DNA from: Sinosporangium album
GTDB lineage: Bacteria; Actinomycetota; Actinomycetes; Streptosporangiales; Streptosporangiaceae
Assembly (NCBI RefSeq): GCF_900100605.1
Contig: NZ_FNCN01000043.1
Coordinates: 1 to 47,053, forward strand
Direction: 5' to 3'
DNA length: 47,053 nt
The notes under the pieces are model-generated. The model had not been told where the DNA came from. It did no database searches and saw only the letters and a list, made by a program, of their open reading frames with translations. The number at the start of each line of letters is the position of its first letter. Position 1 is the first letter of the stretch. Shown in pieces: positions 15,868 through 22,751 of the stretch. The translations under genes were made by a program, and so were the position numbers.

Positions 15868-16842
15868 TCAGCGCTTCAGTCGGGCAGCCGCGGCCTTGGC
15901 CTCATCCTCGGCGCAGGTGTAGGTGGCGGCGACCTTGTCGATCTTGTCCGAGTCCTGGTCGAGCACGCGCTCCAGGATGTCGGCGCAGTCGGCCCAGAGC
16001 TGGGAGATGTTGTTGAGTCGATGGACGTACATGAGTCCGATGGCCGGAATCCCGGCGAAGGGCAAGAGGTTCGAGCCGTCAAAGAAGGGAGTGGCGGCGC
16101 CGATCTGACCGACCGACCTGCCGGCGGACTCCAGCGTGTGGCCGAAGGAGGCGATGGTGCTCGTGTCGAAACCGAGGCAGCCCCGGTCGCTCGGCGCGGG
16201 CTTCTTGGGACCGGGCGGAGTGATGACAGGGAGGTCGTCGCTGGGCAGGAGGCCGGGGGGAAAGCATGGTTCAACGCAGCGGGGCTGGTGCGGGCACGGA
16301 TTGTTCGAGGTGAGAGGAGTACTGGGGCCGCCTGCCGACGGGCTCGGCGGCCCCGTCTCACTAGGCGAAGGGCTCGGAGAGCCGCTCCCGCTAGGCGAAG
16401 GGCTCGGAGAGCCGCTCCCGCTAGGCGAAGGGCTCGGAGAGCCGCTCCCGCTAGGCGAAGGGCTCGGAGAGCCGCTCCCGCTAGGCGAAGGGCTCGGAGA
16501 GCCGCTCCCGCTAGGCGAAGGGCTCGGAGAGCCGCTCCCGCTAGGCGAGGGACTGGGCGAGCCGCTCCCGCTAGGCGAGGGACTGGGCGAGCCGCTCCCG
16601 CTAGGCGAGGGACTGGGCGAGGCGGGGTTGCTTGGGGACTGCGAGGGCCCCGCAGAGGAGCTTGGCGATGGGCCATTTGATGGGCTCGGGTCGGAAAGCA
16701 TACCGTTGGGCACCCCGTTACCTCTTCCCCTGCGCTGCTGTCCTGGAGGCAGCCATCTACGATCGTTCCCCAAGAGAACGAGCAACGCGCAAGAGGGGAC
16801 CCCCGTCGACCTCGCCCCCGCCGCATGAGCATGCGGGGTCAC
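15868..16842 (-). CDS. Pro/Ser-repeat protein with WXG-like C-terminal helical domain
   Basis: About 325 residues if started at GTG 16842, six bases after GAGGAG; GTG 16713 with AAGAGG is an alternative, giving 281. Residues about 60-140 are low-complexity: nine copies of a 10-residue unit (SPSPSGSGSP), encoded by a 30-bp minisatellite, presumably a flexible extended stalk. The C-terminal 150 residues have paired cysteines (PHQPRCVEPC), then helices ending in the segment LWADCADILERVLDQDSDKI, which resembles a WXG/LXG-type bundle, though this is tentative. No classical signal peptide is evident. First gene of the four-gene operon, 10 bases ahead of the next. Confidence 0.65.
   Translation of the reverse strand: MTPHAHAAGARSTGVPSCALLVLLGNDRRWLPPGQQRRGRGNGVPNGMLSDPSPSNGPSPSSSAGPSQSPSNPASPSPSPSGSGSPSPSPSGSGSPSPSPSGSGSPSPSPSGSGSPSPSPSGSGSPSPSPSGSGSPSPSPSGSGSPSPSPSGSGSPSPSPSETGPPSPSAGGPSTPLTSNNPCPHQPRCVEPCFPPGLLPSDDLPVITPPGPKKPAPSDRGCLGFDTSTIASFGHTLESAGRSVGQIGAATPFFDGSNLLPFAGIPAIGLMYVHRLNNISQLWADCADILERVLDQDSDKIDKVAATYTCAEDEAKAAAARLKR
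16361..16620 (-). repeat. 30-bp minisatellite, nine units
   Basis: On the plus strand each unit reads CTAGGCGARGGRCTSGGMGA followed by GCCGCTCCCG (or equivalent). Units start at 16361, 16391, 16421, 16451, 16481, 16511, 16541, 16571 and 16601 (the last 20 bases only). Six units carry the GAAGGGCTCGGAGA variant and the last three the GAGGGACTGGGCGA variant, grouped in blocks. The period is a multiple of three, so copy-number changes keep the frame. Confidence 0.95.
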
Positions 16843-16863
16843 GCTCTGCTCCTCGGATTTATG

Positions 16864-16869
16864 ACTATA
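16864..16869 (-). promoter_or_regulatory. Candidate -10 element of the repeat-protein operon
   Basis: TATAGT on the minus strand lies about 20 bases ahead of the GAGGAG/GTG start in an AT-rich island (16855-16925) that stands out from the GC-rich surroundings. No clean -35 hexamer is seen at 17 bases. The rest of 16894-17000 contains no gene. Confidence 0.35.
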
Positions 16870-17000
16870 CATCCATGATCCACCCAAAATCACCCTTTCG
16901 GTCGATCTCGGCGATAGCCCAAAAAGAGCCGCTGCTCAGACATGGTCCGACCCTGCTCCAGGGGATCAACATGCGGGCGGGGACGCAGATTAGATGCAGG

Positions 17001-17201
17001 CGGACCGGTTTCCGCGGGGCGCTCAACCGCTACCGGAACATGAATCGAGACTGGGCCGCCGCCATCAAGGCATTCCCCGTCACCCTGCCGGGTTAGGTCT
17101 CCTCGCGCACATTCGACGGCTACGGCCACTGGATCCAACAGGAAGGGCGAGACGAGGTCAACGAGATCCTGACCGGCCGGCTCGGGTCGCTGCCCACCTG
17201 A
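17001..17201 (+). pseudogene. Epoxide hydrolase / alpha-beta hydrolase C-terminal relic
   Basis: In one frame the plus strand reads RTGFRGALNRYRNMNRDW (about 17001-17055). After a TAG at 17094-17096 the same frame reads FDGYGHWIQQEGRDEVNEIL up to a TGA at 17201. In epoxide-hydrolase-like proteins the first block precedes the lid/acid region and the second holds the catalytic His (GHWIQQE) near the C terminus, normally about 60 residues later. The relic therefore has lost its N-terminal two thirds, has an internal deletion and has an in-frame stop. Confidence 0.75.
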
Positions 17202-17283
17202 CCTGGGGGACGCGCAGGGCACCTGCCCAGTGCGGCCCTGCCGCCTCCGGTCCCTGAGCCCCCGACCGGCGCCGAGACCGCTG

Positions 17284-17733
17284 TCAGCCGGGACGGGCGG
17301 CCAGGCGGGCGAGGCGCTGGAGCGACAGCCGCAGCAGCGCCTCGCTCAACGGCCGGACCGGCAGCCAACCCACCCGGCCCACCGGGCCGAACGGCAAGTC
17401 CAGCGACTCCCACCACGTGATGACCGAACGCCCCGGGCCGGTGTCCTCGATGCGGAAAGCCCCGGATCCACGCACCAGCCGCCCGGTGTGCGCCACCTCG
17501 ACCAGGTGTGGCGGCTCCCACCGGGTGATCGTCATCGTGTCCAGGAACCCCGCCGGCCCGACCCCGCTGAACGCCGCGATCCGGCTGCCCACGCTCCTGC
17601 CGTCCCCCTCGCGCACCTCCGCGGACGTCAACACCATCCACTCCCGGTGCCGCGGCCAGTCCGTGAGCACCGCGAACACCCGCTCCGCCGACGCCCCCGC
17701 CCGCACGCTCACCGCGATCTCCACCCTGGACAC
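17284..17733 (-). CDS. SRPBCC (START/Bet v1-like) family protein
   Basis: 149 residues from GTG 17733. Typical SRPBCC features: an N-terminal strand and helix (VEIAVSVRAGASAERVFAVL, then TDWPRHREWM), a central sheet (MTITRWEPPHLVEVAHTGRL), GSGAFRIEDTGPGRSVITWW, and a long C-terminal helix (LSEALLRLSLQRLARLA). The fold forms a hydrophobic cavity that binds lipids, polyketides or other small molecules; such stand-alone proteins are often called polyketide cyclase/dehydrase family. The ligand is unknown and no obvious partner is adjacent. Confidence 0.85.
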   Translation of the reverse strand: MSRVEIAVSVRAGASAERVFAVLTDWPRHREWMVLTSAEVREGDGRSVGSRIAAFSGVGPAGFLDTMTITRWEPPHLVEVAHTGRLVRGSGAFRIEDTGPGRSVITWWESLDLPFGPVGRVGWLPVRPLSEALLRLSLQRLARLAARPG

Positions 17734-17885
17734 CCCGTCATCGTGCCACGACTCCCCCGCCCCAATGAACGACCGGACGCCTACGGCCGCCGACCACCAC
17801 TGACAACTTCGCCCATGCCTGGCCGCGCGGTCAGAGGGACACCATGTCCGCTACTCATATGCCTGACAGCCGTCGACCGACTTGA

Positions 17886-18482
17886 TCAGGAGCCGACGAG
17901 GAGCCGCTCGACATCACGCCAGGACTTGTCAAAGGACGGCGCCGACTTGCGAGCTGCTGGGAGGTCGAATGCGGCGGCCAATCCCGCCTGATCCACCGTC
18001 GGCTTGTAGCTGGTGCCATCGGTCTTGCGCGCGGACAGCCACTCTTTGGCCCCTCGGATCGCCTCTGGATCCGAAGGTCGCTCCAGCGGATCAGCGAGTC
18101 CTCGGCAGCCGCCCAACGATGCTGCGGCGGCCAGGAACCACGCCTCGAACTCCCGATGGGCGAGAACCACAGAGATCTCACGATCAGCGCGTACGGAACG
18201 TCCCCTTTCGAGCAACGTGGGCCCCAGCTCAGCGGGACAATCGTCGTCGGAGTCGATGAGAATCAGAACTCCTCCAACGTTTCCCACCTGGTAGGAAACC
18301 TGGAGCACAGCATTCTCAACTCCACCCGGCGCCAAGAGCTTGCTCCGTGTCACCCGATGTGGCCGCGGAAGAGCCAAATTCCACACCGATAGTTCGGTCG
18401 CGATCCTTCTCAACAGGACTGGCAGCGCGGTGACCTCCCCCTCGCCTTCAACGATGGAGGCGATGACGACGGGCTCGCTCAC
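17886..18482 (-). CDS. DUF4276 family protein (TOPRIM-like)
   Basis: 198 residues from GTG 18482. It opens VVIASIVEGEGEVTALPVLL, the acidic motif of a TOPRIM-like fold, and has LILIDSDDDCPAEL near residue 75, the matching D-x-D. HREFEAWFLAAAASLGG and a C-terminal FDKSWRDVERLL follow, as in DUF4276. Members are usually encoded directly after an AAA/OLD-type ATPase and are suspected nuclease or defence partners. Here the start overlaps the stop of just such an upstream reading frame (GTGA), but that frame has been cut away by a tnpB transposon. The gene itself looks intact, though it has probably lost its promoter and partner. Confidence 0.8.
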   Translation of the reverse strand: MSEPVVIASIVEGEGEVTALPVLLRRIATELSVWNLALPRPHRVTRSKLLAPGGVENAVLQVSYQVGNVGGVLILIDSDDDCPAELGPTLLERGRSVRADREISVVLAHREFEAWFLAAAASLGGCRGLADPLERPSDPEAIRGAKEWLSARKTDGTSYKPTVDQAGLAAAFDLPAARKSAPSFDKSWRDVERLLVGS

Positions 18483-18617
18483 GTGCCGGCCTCCGTCCGC
18501 AGGTGGCCGCCGCGCATCAGTTCGCCGATCGTCGTCCTCTTGTCGGCGACGAGACGGCGGCTGACGTGGTCGATCTCGCCGATCGAGGTGACTCCTCCGC
18601 TCATCGTCACCACACGT
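18479..18617 (-). pseudogene. C-terminal stub of the gene upstream of DUF4276 (probable ATPase)
   Basis: About 45 codons ending DHVSRRLVADKRTTIGELMR followed by GGHLRTEAGT and a TGA that overlaps the DUF4276 start. Upstream the frame runs into the right end of the tnpB transposon. The tight coupling implies it was the partner gene. The piece is too short to prove it encoded an ATPase; that is inferred from the usual DUF4276 neighbourhood. No N-terminal part is found on the far side of the transposon, so more than a simple insertion occurred. Confidence 0.5.
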
Positions 18618-18630
18618 GTGACTCCTCCGC
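18588..18630. repeat. Direct repeat GTGACTCCTCCGC at the transposon right end
   Basis: The 13-bp sequence occurs at 18588-18600 and again at 18618-18630, 30 bp apart. One copy adjoins the right-end hairpin; the other lies in the flanking stub gene. It could be a duplicated transposon terminus or a chance amplification. Confidence 0.85.
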
Positions 18631-18800
18631 CTCCTGAAGGAGGCGGCTTCTCGCTAAGCCGCTTCCGCAGCCCGGCGAAGGGCAAGCCCTGCCCTCAAGA
18701 TGTTGACCGCCGCGTTCACATCGGCGTGCGCTTCGTGCCCGCACGCCGTACACGCGAACCCGGCCTGGGTGGTGCGGTTCTCCTTCGCGCGGTGCCCGCA
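18600..18800 (-). ncRNA. Predicted omega RNA of TnpB
   Basis: By analogy with studied tnpB elements, the guide RNA scaffold overlaps the 3' end of tnpB and runs through the right-end hairpin, with the guide taken from DNA just beyond the right end (about 18600-18617). The hairpin and position fit. The 5' end and processing cannot be read from sequence. Confidence 0.4.
18627..18646. repeat. Right-end hairpin of the tnpB transposon
   Basis: CCGCCTCC-TGAA-GGAGGCGG, a perfect 8-bp stem with a four-base loop, eight bases beyond the tnpB stop. Such subterminal palindromes are recognised by TnpA and form part of the omega RNA scaffold in IS200/IS605 elements. Confidence 0.8.
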
Positions 18801-19838
18801 GCGGGCACAGGTGCGGGAGGTGCCGGCGGGGTCCACCGCGATCAGCTCCCGACCGGCGCTTTCAGCCTTGTGCGCGAGGACCTGCAGGAACACCCCCCAA
18901 CCCGCGTCCAGAATCGAACGGTTCAGACCGGACTTGGCCGCGACGTTCCGACCCGGAGCCTCGACCGTCCCGGACGCGCTGCGGGTCATGTTCGCGATCT
19001 TCAGGTCCTCGTGGACGATCACGTCGTAGCCGCGGACCAGCGCGTTCGCCGCCTTGTGCGCGCCGTCCAGGCGCTGACGCCGCACCCTGGCGTGCAGCGC
19101 GGCGATGCGCGCCACCTGCTTGCGGCGGCGCGTCGACCCGCGCTTCTTCCGGGCCAGGGCCTGCTGCGCGGCGGTGAGGCGGCCGGCGGAGGCAGCCAGG
19201 TGGCGCGGGTTGTCCAAGTGCTCGCCGCCGCTGGTCGTCACCAGGGAGGCGACCCCCATGTCCAGGCCGACCGCCGCACCGGTGGCCGGGAGCGGCCGGG
19301 CGGGCACGCCGTCGCACGACAGGACCACGTACCAGCGGGAGCCCTCCCGCTTCACACCGATCGTCTTGACGGTGCCGGACACGCGGCGGTGCCGGTGGAC
19401 CCGCACATGCCCGACACCCTGAAGCCGGACATACGTCGCGGTCGGGTGGTCGGGCTGGGAGTCCCACCGGCACCCGTCGCCGTCTTTGGGCCATTCCACG
19501 GTGTCGAACCGGCCGCGCCCTTTGAAGCGGGGGAAACCGGGCGCGCGACCTGCTTCGACGCGGGCGAAGAACGCCTTGAACGCCCTGTCCAGACGGCGCA
19601 GGGTGGCCTGCTGGGAGGAGAACGACCACCGTCCCTGCCCGCCGGGGTCGCCGGCGCGGATGTGCTTCAACTCTCCCGACTGGTCGCCGTAGCGGACGGT
19701 GACGCCCGCCTTGCCGTAGGCGGTGCGGCGGTGCTCCAACGCGGCGTTGTACAGCTCCCGGTGGTCCTCCAGACACGCGGCAAGCGCGGCGGCCTGCCGG
19801 GCGGTGGGGCGCATCAGGAACTTGAACGACCTACGCAC
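18654..19838 (-). CDS. tnpB: TnpB RNA-guided endonuclease
   Basis: About 394 residues starting VRRSFKFLMRPTARQAAALA from GTG 19838 (GTG 19844 or 19847 also possible). The TnpB/Cas12-like layout is intact. There is an N-terminal WED/REC-type region, then a split RuvC with Asp in AVGLDMGVASL, Glu in DVIVHEDLKIANM and Asp in CGHEAHADVNAAVNIL. The zinc ribbon CxxC...CxxC (TCARCGH and CTACGH) lies between the last two. All three catalytic acids and four zinc cysteines are present, so the enzyme should be active. It cuts DNA next to a target motif under guidance of the omega RNA and promotes retention of the element. No tnpA is present, so transposition would depend on another copy. Confidence 0.93.
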   Translation of the reverse strand: MRRSFKFLMRPTARQAAALAACLEDHRELYNAALEHRRTAYGKAGVTVRYGDQSGELKHIRAGDPGGQGRWSFSSQQATLRRLDRAFKAFFARVEAGRAPGFPRFKGRGRFDTVEWPKDGDGCRWDSQPDHPTATYVRLQGVGHVRVHRHRRVSGTVKTIGVKREGSRWYVVLSCDGVPARPLPATGAAVGLDMGVASLVTTSGGEHLDNPRHLAASAGRLTAAQQALARKKRGSTRRRKQVARIAALHARVRRQRLDGAHKAANALVRGYDVIVHEDLKIANMTRSASGTVEAPGRNVAAKSGLNRSILDAGWGVFLQVLAHKAESAGRELIAVDPAGTSRTCARCGHRAKENRTTQAGFACTACGHEAHADVNAAVNILRAGLALRRAAEAA

Positions 19839-20187
19839 GGCCACCACCCCCGGGGAGGCACCGGGACCGCGACCGCGGCGCGGGCAGCCGGGAACGCGGA
19901 TGACCGAACCCGGCGCGCGGGTGGCCGGAGGCGGACCCCCTGGACCGGTCGGCGACATGCGGCAGCGGGTTCTCCGGCTGCGCCTTGACGGGCAGGTGCA
20001 CGCAGCCGGGCACCACCTCAAGCGCCGCGACCCGCCGGCCGTGCCCTCGGTCCCCGGCACCGATCGGCTCCCGGAGGCGGGCCTCCACCCGCCCGCCCGG
20101 GACCGGGCGGCGGCACCACGGGCACCGCACCACGCGGTGGCCGAGGTCGAACGCAGCACCGGGAGAGGTGGGCACCTGGCGGGTCAC
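19831..20187 (-). CDS. Small protein overlapping the tnpB start (transposon cargo?)
   Basis: A 118-codon frame from GTG 20187 begins VTRQVPTSPGAAFDLGHRVV and contains CPWC followed by a possible second ligand pair (CVH). It then becomes basic and low-complexity, ending inside the tnpB start (8-base overlap at 19838). The first 60 residues look protein-like (RCPWCRRPVPGG, VAALEVVPGC) and could bind zinc; the tail does not. I do not recognise a family. It could be a passenger gene of the transposon or left-end sequence that happens to be open. Confidence 0.4.
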   Translation of the reverse strand: MTRQVPTSPGAAFDLGHRVVRCPWCRRPVPGGRVEARLREPIGAGDRGHGRRVAALEVVPGCVHLPVKAQPENPLPHVADRSRGSASGHPRAGFGHPRSRLPAPRSRSRCLPGGGGRA

Positions 20188-20305
20188 CCGGTCATCATGA
20201 CGCCGCCGCACATCCGACACGCCCAAGACCGCAGACCTCCGACGCGCGGACCGGACAGGTCAGGGCACGCCCGGGCCTTGGCGGCCCTCCCGCTCCCGAT
20301 TCCCC

Positions 20306-20325
20306 CGCCGCCTGAAGGCAACGGT
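20306..20325. repeat. Left-end hairpin of the tnpB transposon
   Basis: CCGCCGCC-TGAA-GGCAACGG, the same size, loop and arm sequence class as the right-end hairpin, with two positions that pair only as G-U in one strand's transcript. It marks the opposite end of the element. Confidence 0.65.
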
Positions 20326-20458
20326 CCCCTCGGGAGAATCTGATGGGACGAGCGACGGTGGTCGCCTCCGGAGACCATCTCTCCGGCACGGTGACGCCCG
20401 GTTGTGGGCGGTGGCGGCCGTGCACCGACACCCGCACGAAGGACCGGCGCAGACGCGA

Positions 20459-20490
20459 CGAGGCGGCGGCTCGTGTGAGCCGCCGCCTCG
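20459..20490. terminator. Stem-loop terminator, 14-bp perfect arms
   Basis: CGAGGCGGCGGCTC, loop GTGT, then GAGCCGCCGCCTCG. It lies 50 bases beyond the stop of the dehydrogenase gene (minus strand) and between it and the tnpB transposon, so it ends the catabolic operon. Confidence 0.8.
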
Positions 20491-20504
20491 GTGATGCGGG
20501 GTCG

Positions 20505-20532
20505 GCGTTGGCCGACACCCGGCGGCCAACGC
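20505..20532. terminator. Second stem-loop after the dehydrogenase gene
   Basis: GCGTTGGCCG and CGGCCAACGC are perfect 10-bp arms around an eight-base loop, nine bases after the dehydrogenase stop. Together with the neighbouring stem it forms a tandem terminator. The remainder of 20188-20540 is transposon left end without another gene. Confidence 0.75.
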
Positions 20533-20540
20533 TGGGGTGG

Positions 20541-21437
20541 TTACTCCTCGCCGCGGAGGGGCAGGCCGGCGGCGCGGGCCTCGACCTCGTAGAGGGCGGC
20601 GTAGTCCTCTTCGGCGAAGCCGTGGCCGATGGCGGTCTGGATGAGCTGGTGGACCATGGAGCTCAGCGGCATGGGCACCTCAAGGGTGCGGGCCGCGCCC
20701 AGACCGAGGTCGTAGTCCTTGCGGAGCATCTTGTTGTTGAAGGTGGGCGTGTAGTCGCGGGCGACGATCGCGCGGGACTTGTGGTTGATGAAGGTGGAGC
20801 CGAGCACCGAGCCGTTGATGAAGCTGGTGAAGGCGGCGCGGGTGACGCCGCCCTTCTCGGCGAGGGCGGTGACCTCGACGAGGGCCTGGGTGATCATGCC
20901 GAGCAGCAGGTTGTGGCAGATCTTGACCAGGCGGCACTCCTCGCCCGGGCCGGCCCACACGACGGTGGGGGCCATGACCTTGAGGTAGCCCTCGACCTCG
21001 TCGAAGGTGGCCTTGGGGCCGGAGGTGACGATGGCGGCGCGGCCTTCGGCGACCATGTGCGGGTTGCCGCTGATGGGCGAGGCGATGAAGGCGACGCCCG
21101 CTTCCTCGGCGGCGGCGCGGACCTCGGCGGAGGCCTCGGCGGAGACGGTGGAGCAGTCCACGATGATCTTCGGACGGCGCTCGGCGGTGAGCAGGCCGCC
21201 CTCGCCCTTGGTGACGGCGATCAGGTCGGCGGAGGCCGACACCATGACGAACACGATGTCGTTGGCGCCCAGCTCGGCGACGCTGCCAGCCACCTTGGCG
21301 CCCTTGGCGACGAGGGGCTCGGTCTTGGAGACGGTGCGGTTCCACACGGTCACGTCGGCGCCGCTGTCGAGCAGCATGCCGGACATGACGGCGCCCATGT
21401 TGCCGGTGCCGAGCCAACCGATGCTGTGCTTACTCAT
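20541..21437 (-). CDS. NAD(P)-dependent beta-hydroxyacid dehydrogenase (3-hydroxyisobutyrate dehydrogenase family)
   Basis: 298 residues from ATG 21437 (AGGAGAG upstream). It has the Rossmann motif IGWLGTGNMGAVMSGML at the N terminus, VTVWNRT, the DCSTVSAEAS substrate-loop region, ASPISGNPHMVAEGRAAI, and the catalytic Lys in CRLVKICHNLLLGMI (family consensus K-x2-N-N; here K-x2-H-N). The all-helical C-terminal domain includes RKDYDLGLGAARTLEVPMPL. Family members oxidise 3-hydroxyisobutyrate, tartronate semialdehyde and related beta-hydroxyacids. As last gene of the minus-strand catabolic cluster, it probably handles a hydroxyacid or aldehyde product of the upstream enzymes; the substrate is not predictable from sequence. 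Confidence 0.88.
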   Translation of the reverse strand: MSKHSIGWLGTGNMGAVMSGMLLDSGADVTVWNRTVSKTEPLVAKGAKVAGSVAELGANDIVFVMVSASADLIAVTKGEGGLLTAERRPKIIVDCSTVSAEASAEVRAAAEEAGVAFIASPISGNPHMVAEGRAAIVTSGPKATFDEVEGYLKVMAPTVVWAGPGEECRLVKICHNLLLGMITQALVEVTALAEKGGVTRAAFTSFINGSVLGSTFINHKSRAIVARDYTPTFNNKMLRKDYDLGLGAARTLEVPMPLSSMVHQLIQTAIGHGFAEEDYAALYEVEARAAGLPLRGEE

Positions 21438-21550
21438 ATCTACGCTCTCTCTCCTGATGCGCATGGTGCGCACGCATTGGTTTCGTACGGCGGCGCACCG
21501 GCCACTCGCCCACGCCGGGGGAGGGCGGACGAATGGCCGGTGCACACGGT

Positions 21551-21578
21551 GGCCCGGCGGCGGGTCCTCCGCCGGGCC
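21551..21578. terminator. Intercistronic stem-loop between E1 beta and the dehydrogenase
   Basis: GGCCCGGCGG and CCGCCGGGCC form perfect 10-bp arms around an eight-base loop. A second pair, CACCGGCCA...TGGCCGGTG (about 21506-21543), flanks it. In a same-strand cluster these may attenuate or set 3' ends rather than terminate fully. Confidence 0.6.
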
Positions 21579-21653
21579 GGTCCCGGGCCGCCGGTCCACA
21601 GAGTGGGCCTGGCTGCGCCTTTTCCACGGGGGTCCCCGAGGGGGCCCTGAGGG

Positions 21654-22634
21654 TTAGCCCTTGAGGGCCTTGGCCACGGTGTCGGCGATGCGCCGAGGCG
21701 TGGGCAGGGCGAGGTCCTCCAGGCTGTCGGCGGACGGCAGCGGGATGTGAGGGGTGGTGATGCGGATGGGGGCGCCGTCCAGAGCGTCCCAGCGCTCTTC
21801 GGTGACGATCGACACGATCTCCGCGCCCCAGCCGCACAGACGCGGGTTCTCCTCGACGGTGAACAGGGTTCCGGTCTTCTCCACCTCGCTCAGGATGGTC
21901 TGCGTGTCGAGCGGAACCAGGCTGCGCACGTCGACGACGGTGGCCTGGATGCCGTGCTCCTCGGCGAGGAGGTCGGCCGCGGCGAGCGACCTCGGCACCA
22001 TGGCGGCGAGCGCGACGATGGTGGCGTCGCCGCCTTCACGGCGGACGACGGCCTTGCCGAGCTCGTCGACGATCTCCCCGTCGGGCACTTCCTCCTTGGA
22101 CGCGTAGAGCGCCTTGTGGTTGAAGAAGACGACCGGGTCCTCGTCGCGGACGGCGGCGGCCATGAGGCCGACGACGTCGCGGGGGGTCGCGGGAGCGACG
22201 ACCTTGAGGCCGGGGATGGACATGGCCCAGTTCTCGATCGACTGGGAGTGCTGCGCGCCGAACCGCAGGCCGGCGCCGTTGCCGCACTGGATGACCAGCG
22301 GGAACGACACCTGGCCGTCGGACATGTAGCGGCTCTTGGAGATCTCGTTGGCGACGAGATCCCAGCAGACCGCGAAGAAGTCGCTGTACATGATCTCGGC
22401 GATCGGGCGCAGCCCGGTCATGGCCGCGCCCATGGCGGCACCGAGGATCGCCTGCTCGCTGATGGGTGTGTCCCGCACCCGCAGCGGGCCGAACTCCTCA
22501 AGCAGTCCTACGGTCGTCTTGAAGACGCCGCCGGCGGCGGCGACGTCCTCACCGAGGAACACCACCCTGTCGTCCCGGCGCATCTCCTGAGCGATGCCGC
22601 GGGCGACAGCGCTGCGATAGGTCAACAAACTCAC
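21654..22634 (-). CDS. Thiamine-pyrophosphate dehydrogenase E1 component, beta subunit
   Basis: 326 residues from GTG 22634. Pyruvate/acetoin dehydrogenase E1-beta signatures: YRSAVARGIAQEMRRD, VVFLGEDVAAAGGVFKTT, RVRDTPISEQAILGAAMGAA (Glu that activates thiamine pyrophosphate), FRFGAQHSQ-like LRFGAQHSQSIENW, and the C-terminal VEENPRLCGWGAEIVSIV domain. Full length for the family. With the alpha subunit it decarboxylates a 2-oxoacid or cleaves acetoin and passes the acyl group to a lipoyl domain. It is separated from the lipoyl gene by a hairpin (22710-22742), which may adjust subunit ratio. No E2 catalytic or E3 gene follows. Confidence 0.92.
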   Translation of the reverse strand: MSLLTYRSAVARGIAQEMRRDDRVVFLGEDVAAAGGVFKTTVGLLEEFGPLRVRDTPISEQAILGAAMGAAMTGLRPIAEIMYSDFFAVCWDLVANEISKSRYMSDGQVSFPLVIQCGNGAGLRFGAQHSQSIENWAMSIPGLKVVAPATPRDVVGLMAAAVRDEDPVVFFNHKALYASKEEVPDGEIVDELGKAVVRREGGDATIVALAAMVPRSLAAADLLAEEHGIQATVVDVRSLVPLDTQTILSEVEKTGTLFTVEENPRLCGWGAEIVSIVTEERWDALDGAPIRITTPHIPLPSADSLEDLALPTPRRIADTVAKALKG

Positions 22635-22709
22635 TGGATCTGCACTTCTTTCCTGTGAACGAGAGATTCTCCCCGGTCCGCGACCGCGCAGGAGACCTGT
22701 CGTGCCCCC

Positions 22710-22742
22710 GCCGTCCCCCGCACGTCTCCGTGCGGGGGCGGC
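22710..22742. terminator. Intercistronic stem-loop between lipoyl gene and E1 beta
   Basis: GCCG(T)CCCCCGCACG and CGTGCGGGGGCGGC pair around TCTC with a single bulged base, ten bases after the lipoyl-protein stop on the minus strand. It is a likely partial terminator or mRNA-stabilising stem. Confidence 0.6.
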
Positions 22743-22751
22743 TCACAGGGG

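Larger units (their letters stand above)
18600..20345 (-). mobile_element. IS200/IS605-type tnpB-only transposon
   Basis: The element contains one intact tnpB and no tnpA, flanked by matching subterminal hairpins with the same TTCA loop at each end (18627-18646 and 20306-20325). Its exact ends are not resolved. The tnpB-distal (right) end probably lies near GGAGGAGTCAC at 18618-18630, and the left end lies close to 20345. It separates DUF4276 from unrelated genes. Confidence 0.75.

Noticed and set aside
16361-16620. Regular 30-bp repeats considered as a CRISPR array
   Set aside because: The units are head-to-tail with no unique spacers and encode a regular in-frame Ser/Pro peptide; no cas genes are nearby.
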